Source of the DNA: Novosphingobium sp. IK01
GTDB taxonomy: Bacteria > Pseudomonadota > Alphaproteobacteria > Sphingomonadales > Sphingomonadaceae
NCBI RefSeq assembly: GCF_033242265.1
Contig: NZ_BTFW01000001.1
Span: forward strand, 1,958,501 to 2,022,500
Length of the DNA: 64,000 nt
Direction: 5' to 3'
Shown here: one piece after another, positions 19,056-28,099 of the stretch
Layout of the letters: the number at the start of each line of letters is the position of its first letter
Numbering within the stretch: position 1 is the stretch's first letter
Program-made: the position numbers and the translations under genes
The notes under the pieces: model-generated
Told to the model about the DNA's origin: nothing
The model's input: only the letters and a program-made list of their open reading frames with translations
Database searches by the model: none

Positions 19056-20540
19056 ATGGAAAGCCCTGTTTTCTTGCCTGATCCCGATTCGCCCGCCTCC
19101 CCTTCCGCTCCCCCTCTGGTCGTCGATCTCGACGGCACGCTCGTTCGCGGCGATCTGGCGATGGAGGCCATGATCGTGGTGGCCCGGCGCGGGCTGGGCC
19201 CCCTTCTGGCCCTGCTGGCGATGCTGCTGCGCGGGCGCGGCGCGCTCAAGACCTGGCTGGCGCGGGTGGCGCCGGTCGATCCGGCGCGGCTGGCCTACCG
19301 CCCGCAAGTGCTCGCCCGGATCACGCAAGCGCGCGCGCAGGGCCGCCCGGTCTGGCTGGCAACCGCCGCCCATCGCCGCAATGCCTTGCGGGTGGCGGCC
19401 CATGTGGGCCTGTTCGATGCCGTGCTGGCCAGCGACCATCGTCACAACCTCAAGGGCCCGCGCAAGCTGGCCGCGATTGGCGCGCAGGCCGGTGGCCAGC
19501 CTTTCGACTATCTGGGCGATTCGCCCGCCGACAGGCCGATCTGGCAGGCCGCCCGCTGCGCGCTGACTGTCGGCGTGGCGAGCCACTGCGCCCATGAACA
19601 GCGGCTCGGCCCCGCGCCCCGGCGGCTGCGCGCGCTCGCCCGCGCGGCCCGGCCCCACCAGTGGGCCAAGAACGCGCTGGTCTTCGTGCCGCTGGCCAGT
19701 TCGGGCCTGCTGACGCAGCCCGCCGAACTCGCGCGCTCGCTGGTCGCTTTTGCCTGTCTCTCGCTGATCGCCTCGGGCGTCTACCTGATCAACGACCTGC
19801 TCGACATCGAGGCCGACCGCCTCCACCCGCGCAAGGCCCGCCGCCCGCTCGCCGCAGGAGAGCTGAGCGTGCCACAGGCCCTGATCGCCGCGCTGGGCAG
19901 CACCGTTCTGGGGCTGTCCATGGCGCTGGCGCTGCTGCCCCCGGCGGCCTTTGTGGCGATGGTCGCCTATTGCGCGCTCACGCTGGCCTACAGCCTGCGC
20001 CTGAAGGCCGCGATGATCGCCGACGTGCTGACGCTGGCCTGCCTCTATACCTTGCGGATCATCGCCGGGGCGCTCGCGCTCGAAGTGCCGGTGTCCTCGT
20101 GGCTGCTGCTGTTCTCGGTCTTCTTCTTTCTCTCGCTCGGCTATCTCAAGCGCTATGTCGAGCTTCTGGGCAGCCCGCGCGCCACCCACGAGCTGCTTTC
20201 GGGGCGCGGCTATGTCCCCGCCGATGCCGATATCGTGGCCCCCAGCGGCATTGCGGCGGGCATGGTGGCGATCCTCGTCCTCGTCCTCTTTGCCGAGGCC
20301 ATGGGCCGGACGGGCACATATGCCTCGCCCGAATGGCTCTGGCTGCTGCCCTTGCCGCTGCTCTACTGGCTCAACCGCATCTGGATGATGGCCCGGCGCG
20401 GACAGGTGGACAGCGATCCGGTCGCCTTCGCGATAACCGACACGCGCAGTCTGGCGGTCGGCGCGATCATGGCCGGGTTGCTGCTGGTGGCCAAGTTCGC
20501 GCATGTGCCCGTGCACCTGCTCGCCCTCGTGAAACCCTGA
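19056..20540 (+). CDS. HAD phosphatase-UbiA prenyltransferase fusion (polyprenyl-phosphate phosphoribosyltransferase-like)
   Basis: About 494 residues. Residues ~20-180 are a HAD domain: DLDGT nucleophile motif at 24-28 and GDS at 154-156. Residues ~195-490 are an integral-membrane UbiA domain with NDLLDIEAD at 246-254 continuing DRLHPRKARRPLAAG. That DRxHPxKxxRPxAAG extension is characteristic of decaprenyl-phosphate phosphoribosyltransferases (Rv3806c type), which move phosphoribose from PRPP to polyprenyl phosphate. The HAD part could remove the 5'-phosphate afterwards, as a separate enzyme does in mycobacteria; this is inference. It starts just after the SMR gene. GTG at 19023 is an alternative start overlapping that gene. 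Confidence 0.83.
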   Translation: MESPVFLPDPDSPASPSAPPLVVDLDGTLVRGDLAMEAMIVVARRGLGPLLALLAMLLRGRGALKTWLARVAPVDPARLAYRPQVLARITQARAQGRPVWLATAAHRRNALRVAAHVGLFDAVLASDHRHNLKGPRKLAAIGAQAGGQPFDYLGDSPADRPIWQAARCALTVGVASHCAHEQRLGPAPRRLRALARAARPHQWAKNALVFVPLASSGLLTQPAELARSLVAFACLSLIASGVYLINDLLDIEADRLHPRKARRPLAAGELSVPQALIAALGSTVLGLSMALALLPPAAFVAMVAYCALTLAYSLRLKAAMIADVLTLACLYTLRIIAGALALEVPVSSWLLLFSVFFFLSLGYLKRYVELLGSPRATHELLSGRGYVPADADIVAPSGIAAGMVAILVLVLFAEAMGRTGTYASPEWLWLLPLPLLYWLNRIWMMARRGQVDSDPVAFAITDTRSLAVGAIMAGLLLVAKFAHVPVHLLALVKP

Positions 20541-20576
20541 ACACGGCAAAAGGCGCGGAACCAGCTCGTGAAGGGT

Positions 20577-20612
20577 CGCGCCGAAAGGGTGGATCGCGCC
20601 GAAAGGGTGGAT
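20577..20612. repeat. Tandem 18 bp duplication
   Basis: The unit cgcgccgaaagggtggat occurs twice head to tail, followed by a partial third start (cgc). It lies in the 105 bp gap between the UbiA fusion and the carboxylesterase. It looks like recent slippage; a role in spacing promoter elements cannot be judged. Confidence 0.8.
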
Positions 20613-20645
20613 CGCAGGGCCCCCGCTCGTCTATAGATCGGCGCG

Positions 20646-22256
20646 ATGAGGCCTGCCGACCCCCAAGTTCCTGCCATGCTTCCCCGGCGCGCCGTTCTTG
20701 GCGGGCTGGTGGCCGGCGGCCTTGGCGCGGCGCTGGCCCCGTTCGATCCGGCTTTTGCGCGCGACATGCTGCGCGTGCGGGTGCGACAGGGCCTGTTGCG
20801 CGGACGCATGGAAGGGGGCGTTCGGGTGTTCACCGGCATTCCCTATGGCCATGCCGCGCGCTTCGGGCGGCCCGTGCCCGCGCGCGACTGGGCCGACGAG
20901 CGCGACGCCACGCAGCCCGCCCGCGCCGCGCCCCAGCCGCAGGATGCCGGCGCGGTCCAGGCCGAAGATTGCCTGCAACTCAATGTCTGGGCCCCCGCCG
21001 CGCCCCCGCCCCCGCATACCCGCTACCCTGTGCTCGTCTATATTCACGGCGGCAGCAACGAGACCGGCTGGAGCGGCGCGGCGATGACTGCGGGCGACCG
21101 CTTCGCGGCCCATGGCGTGGTCTGCGTCACGCTCAACTACCGCCTCGGCGCGCTGGGTTTTCTCGAACTGGGGGGCATTCTGGGCCCGGCCTATGCCGGC
21201 AGCGGCAACAATGCCCTGCGCGACATCATTCTGGGCCTGCAATGGGTGCGCGACAATATCGCGGCCTTTGGCGGCAATCCCCACGCGGTCACGGTGGCCG
21301 GGGAATCGGCGGGGGGCAAGAATGTCGGCACCCTGCTGGGCCTGCCTGCCGCCGACGGGCTCTATGCCCGCGCCATGGTCTTCAGCGGGGGGGCGCAGAC
21401 GATCAACCTTCCGGGCGACGCGCAGACGTTTGCCGAGGCCGTCACCCGCCGTCTGGGCGGGCGCGAGCGCCTGCTGGTGGCGCCCTTTCCCGCCATCGTC
21501 GCCGCGCAGGCCGCCGTGCGCCGGGCCTGGCCGCGCGGGCTGCCGTTCCGCCCCACGCTCGACGGGCGCTTCATGCCGATGGTTCCGCTGTTCCGCGTCG
21601 CGCGTGGACAAGCGCCGCGCGTGCCGCTGCTGATCGGCTCGAATGCCGATGAAAGCCGCCTGTTCCTGACCGAAACCCAGGCCGCCCGCCCGCTCAACTC
21701 GCAAAGCGTCGCCAACGAGACGATGGCCCGCATGGCCGCGCTCGATCAGGCCTATGCCCGCGCCTTCCCCGATCTCTCGGGCGCGGAACGTCACTGGAAG
21801 CTGCTGACCGCCGAGGAATACATGATGCCCGGCCTGCGTCTGGCCCGCACCCATGCGGCCCACGGCAACCCGGTCTGGCGCTACCGGATGGACCTGCCCG
21901 CGCCCGGCGGGCCCAACAAGGGCAGCACGCCCCATGTCCTCGACGTGCCGCTCACCTTCGATCATGTGACCCTGCCCATCGCCGGGCAGATGTTCGGCTT
22001 TTCCGCCGCGCAGCAGCCGATGGCCGATGCCTGGCATGGGGCGGTACTGGCCTTTGTCAGGGGCGGGGCGCCCGGTTCGCCCGGCCTGCCCCTGTGGCCC
22101 CGGTTCGAGCCGAGCAACCATGCCACGATGGTGGTCGACCGGGTCAGCATGGTCGTCGACGATCCTGATTCGGCCGAACGCATGCTCTGGGGCGAACCCG
22201 CGCTCGTGCCCCTGCCCCAGCAGATCGCCCGCTCGGGCAATCGCCTGCTGGGGTAA
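20646..22256 (+). CDS. Exported type-B carboxylesterase
   Basis: 536 residues. The N-terminus carries a Tat-like signal, PRRAVLGGLVAGGLGAAL (RR at 14-15). The alpha/beta-hydrolase catalytic serine is Ser221 in GESAGG (219-224); VYIHGGSNETGW supplies the oxyanion loop, EDCLQLNVW is the family signature, and the acid and histidine lie in SNADESRLF and the later DVPLTFDHV region. The family hydrolyses carboxylic esters; the substrate here is unknown. ATG at 20676 is an alternative start that would leave a more typical signal. It is flanked downstream by the second three-hairpin palindrome. Confidence 0.85.
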   Translation: MRPADPQVPAMLPRRAVLGGLVAGGLGAALAPFDPAFARDMLRVRVRQGLLRGRMEGGVRVFTGIPYGHAARFGRPVPARDWADERDATQPARAAPQPQDAGAVQAEDCLQLNVWAPAAPPPPHTRYPVLVYIHGGSNETGWSGAAMTAGDRFAAHGVVCVTLNYRLGALGFLELGGILGPAYAGSGNNALRDIILGLQWVRDNIAAFGGNPHAVTVAGESAGGKNVGTLLGLPAADGLYARAMVFSGGAQTINLPGDAQTFAEAVTRRLGGRERLLVAPFPAIVAAQAAVRRAWPRGLPFRPTLDGRFMPMVPLFRVARGQAPRVPLLIGSNADESRLFLTETQAARPLNSQSVANETMARMAALDQAYARAFPDLSGAERHWKLLTAEEYMMPGLRLARTHAAHGNPVWRYRMDLPAPGGPNKGSTPHVLDVPLTFDHVTLPIAGQMFGFSAAQQPMADAWHGAVLAFVRGGAPGSPGLPLWPRFEPSNHATMVVDRVSMVVDDPDSAERMLWGEPALVPLPQQIARSGNRLLG

Positions 22257-22265
22257 AAAGGCGAT

Positions 22266-22410
22266 TGTCTGATCCGGAACTGCGTTCCGGATCGTTCGGC
22301 ACCAGCCCTCTCCCCCACCCGACCTCCCTACGATAGTACCCTATGGGAGGTCGGGTGGGGGAGAGGGCCGGTGCCGAACCGAAATTCGCCTCTCGGCGAA
22401 TTTCGCATCA
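22266..22410. repeat. Three-hairpin palindromic repeat, copy 2 (inverted)
   Basis: 145 bp with the same three hairpins as the copy at 18501-18647 but with the small flanking hairpins in reverse order (TCCGGAAC-type first, AAATTCGCC-type last). The central loop acgatagtaccctatggg keeps the same orientation in both copies. It fills almost the whole gap between the convergent carboxylesterase and GH125 genes and may terminate both transcripts. Confidence 0.85.
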
Positions 22411-22415
22411 CGCGC

Positions 22416-24008
22416 CTACAGCGCCTCGGCCAGGACCGAGGGCAGGCGGTCGGCCAGCCCCACGATCAGTTCGCCAAACAGGCCATTGGCCCAGGCAAAC
22501 CAGCTGCGCGTGAACGTCGCCGGGTTGTTGCAGTCGACCGCCTCGTGCATGAACCCGGTGCCCGCGTCGCTGTCGCGCAACTGGCGCAGCAGCGGGGCGA
22601 TCTCCGCCGGATCGCTCGACGAGAGCGCGCGCACGATCAGGCTCATCGGCCAGACCTGCCCCTTGCCCACATGGGGCCCGCCGATCCCCTCGATCGCGGT
22701 GCCCTTGAAGAAATAGGGGTTGGCCTGCGACCAGCAGGCCTGCGCGGTCGCATTCCACAAGGCATCATCGGGGTCGACACAGCCCAGATAGCCGAGCGAG
22801 AGCAGCGAGGGCACATTGGCATCGTCCATGAACAGCGCGTTGCCATAGCCATCGACCTCGTAGGCCCAGACCTGCTGTCCATCGGGCAGACGCATCGTGC
22901 CCCATTGCGCGAGGGCGGCGGCCACTTCATCGGCCAGTGCGCGTGCATCGGCGGCCAGCGCGCTGTCGGCGCGGGCGCCTTCGGCCACGAGGGCCATCTC
23001 GCGCAGGGTCGTCACCGCAAAATGGTTGGCCGGGATCAGGAAGGGAAACGTGCAGGCATCGTCAGACGGACGAAAGCCGCTGTGGATCAGCCCCACGGGC
23101 CGCGCAGGCGCGCCATAGCCATCGAGGCCGAGCGTCTCGGTCGGGCGGTCGCTGCTGCGGCGGAAGGCATAAGGGCCGGGCCCGTCCTTGCGCTGCTGTT
23201 CGCGGAACGTGGCGACCGTCAGCCGCGCGGCGGCGGCCCATGTCTCGTCGAAGGGCCGCGTATCGCCGCTGGCCTGCCAATAGCGATAGGCCAGACGCAT
23301 CGGGTAGCACAGCGAATCGACCTCCCACTTGCGCTCGGCCACCCCCGGCTTCCTCGTGGTCTGGTCGTCCTTCGTCCAGGGCAGGCCCTGCGCGGCCTGC
23401 GGGCTGCGCATGAAGGCATTGGCATAAGGATCGAGCAGGATCGAACGCGCCTGCCGCGCGATCAGCCCGCGAAACAGCGTGGCGAGGGTCTCGTCCTTGC
23501 GCACGAGGTGGACATAGGGGAACAGTTGCGCGCTGCTGTCGCGCAGCCACAGCGAGGGGATGTCGCCGGTGATCACGAAGGCGTCGATCCGCCCGTCGGC
23601 CAGCCCCAACTCGACCGTGGTGTCGAGCGTGTTGGGATAGCAGGCCTCGAACATCGCGCGCAGCTTGGGATCGGCGATCATCGCGCTCACGCGGGCGATC
23701 TCGTCCTCGACCGCGCGGCAGGTCAGGCGGCGCTGGCCATGGGGCGGGCGGCCGCGCGCGGGGGCCACATTTTCCTCGACCGACGGGGTGGGCGCGGGGA
23801 GAGGCACGGCCTGGGGCCCCTGCCCCCCCTGCAACGCGGCGAATTCGAGACGGGCCTGCGCCGCCTGCGCGCACTCGGCCCCCGGCGGGCCGGACACCAG
23901 CGCCCCCGAAGCGAGCATAGCCGCGCCCTTGACCAGCGTGCGGCGATCGAGAGCCGGCGAAGCCACATCGGCCTGAGGCGGGACGGATCGGGTTTCTGAC
24001 GTGTTCAT
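22416..24008 (-). CDS. Tat-exported glycoside hydrolase family 125 (exo-alpha-1,6-mannosidase-like)
   Basis: 530 residues from ATG at 24008, which follows a GGAGGGCGAGA ribosome-binding site. A twin-arginine signal [17 protein letters not shown] lies near residue 22. The rest matches the metal-independent GH125 (DUF1237) pattern: [33 protein letters not shown], a [20 protein letters not shown] block carrying the presumed acid Asp, and [13 protein letters not shown] carrying the presumed base Glu. Characterised members remove non-reducing alpha-1,6-mannose. It diverges from the large exported protein gene over 216 bp. Confidence 0.85.
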   Translation of the reverse strand: MNTSETRSVPPQADVASPALDRRTLVKGAAMLASGALVSGPPGAECAQAAQARLEFAALQGGQGPQAVPLPAPTPSVEENVAPARGRPPHGQRRLTCRAVEDEIARVSAMIADPKLRAMFEACYPNTLDTTVELGLADGRIDAFVITGDIPSLWLRDSSAQLFPYVHLVRKDETLATLFRGLIARQARSILLDPYANAFMRSPQAAQGLPWTKDDQTTRKPGVAERKWEVDSLCYPMRLAYRYWQASGDTRPFDETWAAAARLTVATFREQQRKDGPGPYAFRRSSDRPTETLGLDGYGAPARPVGLIHSGFRPSDDACTFPFLIPANHFAVTTLREMALVAEGARADSALAADARALADEVAAALAQWGTMRLPDGQQVWAYEVDGYGNALFMDDANVPSLLSLGYLGCVDPDDALWNATAQACWSQANPYFFKGTAIEGIGGPHVGKGQVWPMSLIVRALSSSDPAEIAPLLRQLRDSDAGTGFMHEAVDCNNPATFTRSWFAWANGLFGELIVGLADRLPSVLAEAL

Positions 24009-24224
24009 TCTCGCCCTCCTTCCTGCGGCATCACCCCCGCAGCATGGCCCCGCCGAGGTTAACACCCGTGTAACCGGAACCCTTTCCCGATGCCTTCGCG
24101 CGCCCTGGGGAAATGTGCAAAAGTCTTTTCCGGCAAGCCCCTGTTCAGGGCTTGGCAGACACGCCCGCCTGCGCCAAACCTTTCCCGGACCACCCGGACT
24201 TCATCCTGAGCGGACTTCATCGGC

Positions 24225-26852
24225 ATGACTGCGCGCGTCTTTTCCCGTCACCATTCACACAAACGCGCAGCAGGAAGGGGACCGGGGAGATTGGCCAAAA
24301 GCCTGGTCGCCGGTCTGGCGGGCCTCGGGCTCGTGGGCATCGTGGCCGGGCCACTGGCCCCGGCGGCGCTTGCCGAAAGCGGGCGTTTCGAACTGACCGG
24401 GCCCGACTTGCGGATCACCGTCACGCGCGCGGGCAAGGAGCTGCCGCTCGGCGCGGTGCCGAGCCTGGCCGAAGGCGACATCCTGCATATCGCCGCCTCG
24501 CTGCCCGGCGACCAGAGCGCGCACCTGATGGTCGTCTCGGCATTCCTGCGCGGGGCCACCAATCCGCCCCCGCGCGAATGGATCGGCGTCGCCCGCACCT
24601 GGCGCGACAAGCCCGCCGAACAGACCCTCACCCTCACCGTCCCCAAGGGCGCGCGGCAGATGGTCGTGCTCGTCGTGCCCGATACGCGCGGCGCGCAAGG
24701 GGCGCTGGTCGATGCGGTGCGCGGCAAGCCGGGCGAATTCGTCCGCGCCAGCCAGGATCTCAACCAGGCCTCGCTCGACCATGCCCGGCTCGATGCCTTC
24801 ATCGCCGCCGTTCGCGCCGACAGCATCGCCCACCCGCAAGGGCTGCGCAAGATCGCCCCGGTGCTGGCCCACAGCCTCTCGATCAAGCTCAACGAGGACT
24901 GCCTCGACAAGATCGCCGAGCAGCAGGCCTCCTGCCTGGTCGAAAACCGCGAGGCGCTGGTTCTCAACGATGTCCACACCAGTTCGCTCACCGAGACCCT
25001 CGCGGGCGCGCCGACCGATCTGGCGCTCACCGTCAGCGCCACCGCCGCGGCCGGGGCCGGGCTCTACAGCCCCTATATCGGTGTCGTGCGCGATCTGGCC
25101 CGCGTGCTGGGGGCCTTCAGCAACCCGCAATTCAGCTACCTGCCCACGCTTGCGGTGGTGAACGGCCCGGTCGCCTCGCTGCGGCTCAACACCGCCCCTT
25201 CGTTCAGCAAGCCCAAGTCGGTCATGGTCATGGCCATGCCCGCCATCGGCGCCGACAGCCCGCCCCAGTTGCGCAGCACGGCCCCCGGCCCGCTCTGCGC
25301 GCGCAGCGGGCCGCTGGTCCTGCCGGTCGAGGGCGCCCCGCTGATCTTCGCCACCGGCTATGCCCACGACATGAGCGCGCGCCTGACCGCGCCCGAAGGC
25401 AAGCAGAGCGAACTCGACGTAACCCCCTCGGCCGAACACGGCGGCTATCTGGTGACCAGCGAACACCTGCCCCAGAACGTGGGCACGGTGCGGCTCCATC
25501 TGCACGGACGCTGGGGCTTCGACGCGTTCGAAGGGCCCGATTTCCTCGTCCAGCGGGCCGATGACGGGCCGTGGAGCCGCAGCGCGCCCGTGGGCTCGAC
25601 CAATCCGGCCGAGGCGGGCGGGCCGCTGGTCGCCGGGCGCGACAACACCGTCACACTGGCCGGCCCCTCGCCCGGCTGTGTCGAGGATGTCAGCCTGCGC
25701 CTCGGCAATGGCCCGGCCCGGCCCGTCGCCTGGCATGCCACCGACGAGGGCCATGTCAGCGTGACCGTCCCGCTGGCCGAAGGCGAGACCGGGGACGTGC
25801 GCCTCGAAGTGCGCGAACAGGGCATCGCCAGCCCGGCAACGGTCGCCTTGCGCGCGCGGGCGGAAAGCAGCCGGATCGACAGCGTGGAAATCCATGCCGG
25901 CGACAACGAGGCGGTGGTGACCGGCCAGCGCCTCGAACAGGTGCTGGGCGTGAGCCTGGGCGACATCGATTTCCGCCCCGATGGCCTCACCCGGCAAGGC
26001 CGCACCGACCGCCTGCACCTGACAGCTCAAAACGCGGCGGGCCAAAGCACGACAGGTCAAGGCGCGACAGGTCAAAGCGGGGCCCCCCAGGGTTCAGGTG
26101 GCAAGCCGGGCCCGGCAACAAGGGCAAGCCGGGTGGGCGAGGCCGGAACCATGGTCAAGGTCGTCGTCCGCCTCGAAGACGGGCGCAACCAGGGCGTCAC
26201 CGTGCGAATCGCCCCGCCGCGCCCGCGCATCGACATGATCAGCCGCACCGTGAACCCCGCCGCGATCGTGCCCGGCACGCGCCCCCTGAAGCTGAGCGCC
26301 GACGACCTGCTGCCCGAGGACGGGGAACTGGTCTTCTCGGTCAAGGCCGGGCCGGGCACGACCCTCGACCCGGACGATGCCATCGAAGTCGCCCGCGCGG
26401 GCAGCCAGAGCGGCTTGCGGCTCACCTCGGGCAAGGGGCTGATGATGGTCGACGGGCAAGTCGTGGTCGCAACGCTGCGCGCGGCAGACCTGCCGCCGGG
26501 CAGCTTTGGCCCGCTGCGCTACCGGCTGGTACAGGCGCCCGGTACGCCCGTGGGGGGCAATGCGGGCAACGGCGAACAGGTCGGCGCGTGGCAACCGCTC
26601 GCCACCCTCGCCCGGCTGCCCCGGATCACCGGATTTTCCTGCGATGGCGCGACCTCGCTGCCCTGCACGCTGAGCGGGCGCAACCTGTTCCTGCTCGATG
26701 CCGTTGCCGCCGACGCGGACTTCACCCGCGCGATCACCGTGCAGCCCGGCTTTACCGGATCGAGCCTGCGCGTGCCGCGCCCGGTCGATGGCACGCTGCA
26801 CTTGCGCCTGCGCGATGCGCCACAGGCGCGCGTCGGGCTGGCCATCAACTGA
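24225..26852 (+). CDS. Large exported protein of unknown function
   Basis: 875 residues. A basic N-terminus and hydrophobic segment end in PAALA|E at residue 50, a good Sec signal. The remainder is soluble, strand-rich and Gly/Pro/Val-rich, suggesting several beta-sandwich domains: ~51-150, a helical insert ~150-230 (LDHARLDAFIAAVRAD), then ~300-585. A low-complexity linker at ~595-635 with repeated TGQ separates a C-terminal part. Cys residues are few and spaced in pairs (CLDKIAEQQASC; CDGATSLPC), fitting periplasmic disulfides. I recognise no catalytic motif or family. The GH125 gene is divergent, so a joint glycan role is only a guess. Confidence 0.75.
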   Translation: MTARVFSRHHSHKRAAGRGPGRLAKSLVAGLAGLGLVGIVAGPLAPAALAESGRFELTGPDLRITVTRAGKELPLGAVPSLAEGDILHIAASLPGDQSAHLMVVSAFLRGATNPPPREWIGVARTWRDKPAEQTLTLTVPKGARQMVVLVVPDTRGAQGALVDAVRGKPGEFVRASQDLNQASLDHARLDAFIAAVRADSIAHPQGLRKIAPVLAHSLSIKLNEDCLDKIAEQQASCLVENREALVLNDVHTSSLTETLAGAPTDLALTVSATAAAGAGLYSPYIGVVRDLARVLGAFSNPQFSYLPTLAVVNGPVASLRLNTAPSFSKPKSVMVMAMPAIGADSPPQLRSTAPGPLCARSGPLVLPVEGAPLIFATGYAHDMSARLTAPEGKQSELDVTPSAEHGGYLVTSEHLPQNVGTVRLHLHGRWGFDAFEGPDFLVQRADDGPWSRSAPVGSTNPAEAGGPLVAGRDNTVTLAGPSPGCVEDVSLRLGNGPARPVAWHATDEGHVSVTVPLAEGETGDVRLEVREQGIASPATVALRARAESSRIDSVEIHAGDNEAVVTGQRLEQVLGVSLGDIDFRPDGLTRQGRTDRLHLTAQNAAGQSTTGQGATGQSGAPQGSGGKPGPATRASRVGEAGTMVKVVVRLEDGRNQGVTVRIAPPRPRIDMISRTVNPAAIVPGTRPLKLSADDLLPEDGELVFSVKAGPGTTLDPDDAIEVARAGSQSGLRLTSGKGLMMVDGQVVVATLRAADLPPGSFGPLRYRLVQAPGTPVGGNAGNGEQVGAWQPLATLARLPRITGFSCDGATSLPCTLSGRNLFLLDAVAADADFTRAITVQPGFTGSSLRVPRPVDGTLHLRLRDAPQARVGLAIN

Positions 26853-26855
26853 ACC

Positions 26856-26883
26856 GCCTGCCGGTGGCGCTCCACCGGCAGGC
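26856..26883. terminator. Perfect 12 bp hairpin after the exported protein gene
   Basis: Arms GCCTGCCGGTGG and CCACCGGCAGGC with a CGCT loop, starting three bases after the stop. No T-run follows, but position and strength fit a terminator or transcript-stabilising hairpin between convergent genes. Confidence 0.6.
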
Positions 26884-26898
26884 GCAAGAGTTCAGGTC

Positions 26899-26954
26899 GG
26901 AAGGGGCCTAACAGGAAGAGGCTGACAGGAAGGGGCTGACAGGGAAGGATCAGG
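26899..26954. repeat. Degenerate 14 bp tandem repeat, four units
   Basis: Units ggaaggggcctaac, aggaagaggctgac, aggaaggggctgac and agggaaggatcagg follow each other exactly at 14 bp spacing, the last covering the GNAT stop codon. It is a minisatellite-like tract that may vary in copy number between strains. Confidence 0.75.
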
Positions 26955-27561
26955 CAGCGAGGAACGAGGGCGCCTTGCGCGCTCCGCCGCTCTGGCCCGG
27001 AGGCACGAGGTCGAGCGCATAGCCGCGAGTCGGGCTGACCCCGGTGCGCGCATGGCTCGTCCCCGGACGAATCTCGCCAGTCGGGCGGAAGCCCAGCTTG
27101 GCCAGAACCCGGCCCGAGCCCGGATTGTCGACGAAATGCCGCGCAGCAATCCGCCGGTGGCCGAGCGAGGCCGCCACACAGAGCAGCGCGCGCGCCGCTT
27201 CGGTCGCATAGCCCCGTCCCCAGTGCTCGCGCGCGATCCAGTAGCCGAGCAGCGGGGCCGAATCGGTGCCGCCCGGCTCGTCCTGGGTGGTCTCGCCTTC
27301 GGCGCACGCGTTTTCATTGGCGATCAGGCCCGCGCAGCCGATCAGCTGCGCCCCGTCGGCGCCGGGGAGCGTGATGAAGAAATGGGGGTGGGCCTCGTCC
27401 TGCTCGCGCGCGGCGAAATCGCGCGCGTCCTCGGGCCGATAGGGCCAGGGTGCCTTTTCGAGATGGCGCACGACGTGCTCATCATCGATCAGGGTGTGAA
27501 GTTCGGCCCAGTCTTCCGGCCAGCCAGGCCGCAGGAACAGCCGCTCGCTGCGAATGAACAT
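26950..27561 (-). CDS. GNAT-family N-acetyltransferase (RimJ/RimL type)
   Basis: 203 residues. The fold markers are the opening RSERLFLRPGWPEDWAEL, typical of RimJ/RimL-like enzymes, the acetyl-CoA loop WGRGYATEAARALL in motif A, and the NPGSGRVLAKLGFRPTGE end of motif B. Family members acetylate N-terminal amines or small molecules; the acceptor is unknown. The C-terminal ~25 residues (PPGQSGGARKAPSFLAA) are a non-conserved tail, and the stop lies inside a tandem repeat, so the end may have drifted by slippage. Confidence 0.85.
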   Translation of the reverse strand: MFIRSERLFLRPGWPEDWAELHTLIDDEHVVRHLEKAPWPYRPEDARDFAAREQDEAHPHFFITLPGADGAQLIGCAGLIANENACAEGETTQDEPGGTDSAPLLGYWIAREHWGRGYATEAARALLCVAASLGHRRIAARHFVDNPGSGRVLAKLGFRPTGEIRPGTSHARTGVSPTRGYALDLVPPGQSGGARKAPSFLAA

Positions 27562-27708
27562 ACTCAGTCTCCGTCAACCGCTCCCTTTCGCCAACGCGCT
27601 ATAAGCAGCATGCGATGACAGGGATATTGCGTGACGCGCCAGATGCTTCGATTTTCGAGATAAACGGGATTTTCGAAGCAGATGGTGCGGTGCGGGTGAG
27701 GGAGACAA

Positions 27709-27790
27709 AGAAAAAGGGAGACAGGGCGGGGCCCCTCTCCCTCGTTCAGCCGACCTGGGGTCGGCGGGGCCATCCTGTCGGGATGGCCCA
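27709..27790 (-). terminator. Double-hairpin terminator of rplU-rpmA
   Basis: Reading on the minus strand after rpmA, hairpin GGGCCATCC/GGATGGCCC (27767-27789) is followed by GCCGACC/GGTCGGC (27749-27765), then a pyrimidine-rich run including TTTTT opposite 27709-27713. This is a plausible strong terminator for the ribosomal protein operon. Confidence 0.6.
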
Positions 27791-27806
27791 TGGCATGACC
27801 ATCCGC

Positions 27807-28076
27807 TTATTCGGCGGCTTCGGCCATCGCGTCGACCGACACGTACTTGCGGCCAAGTTTGCCGGCGTGGAAACGCACGCGGCCATTGGCGAGCGCGAAG
27901 AGCGTGTGGTCCTTGCCGAGGCCAACATTGGCGCCGGGGTACACGCGCGTGCCGCGCTGACGGATGATAATGTTGCCGCCGACCACTTCCTGGCCGCCGA
28001 ACTTCTTCACGCCGAGGCGCTTGGACTGCGAGTCGCGACCGTTACGCGACGAGCCGCCTGCTTTCTTGTGTGCCAT
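27807..28076 (-). CDS. rpmA: Ribosomal protein bL27
   Basis: 89 residues, the normal length. bL27 sits at the 50S peptidyl-transferase centre, where its N-terminal arm reaches toward tRNA. The start [20 protein letters not shown] is the classic conserved sequence without the Firmicute-type cleaved extension; [25 protein letters not shown] follows in two segments. It lies 23 bp downstream of rplU in the usual rplU-rpmA pair. No obg gene follows within the window on this strand. Confidence 0.98.
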   Translation of the reverse strand: MAHKKAGGSSRNGRDSQSKRLGVKKFGGQEVVGGNIIIRQRGTRVYPGANVGLGKDHTLFALANGRVRFHAGKLGRKYVSVDAMAEAAE

Positions 28077-28099
28077 CTCTGCTTACTCCGAACTGGCGC

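Noticed and set aside
27562..27806. Possible tRNA gene in the gap after rpmA
   Set aside because: Hairpins are present but no TPsiC-loop consensus or acceptor pairing; it reads as a terminator region.
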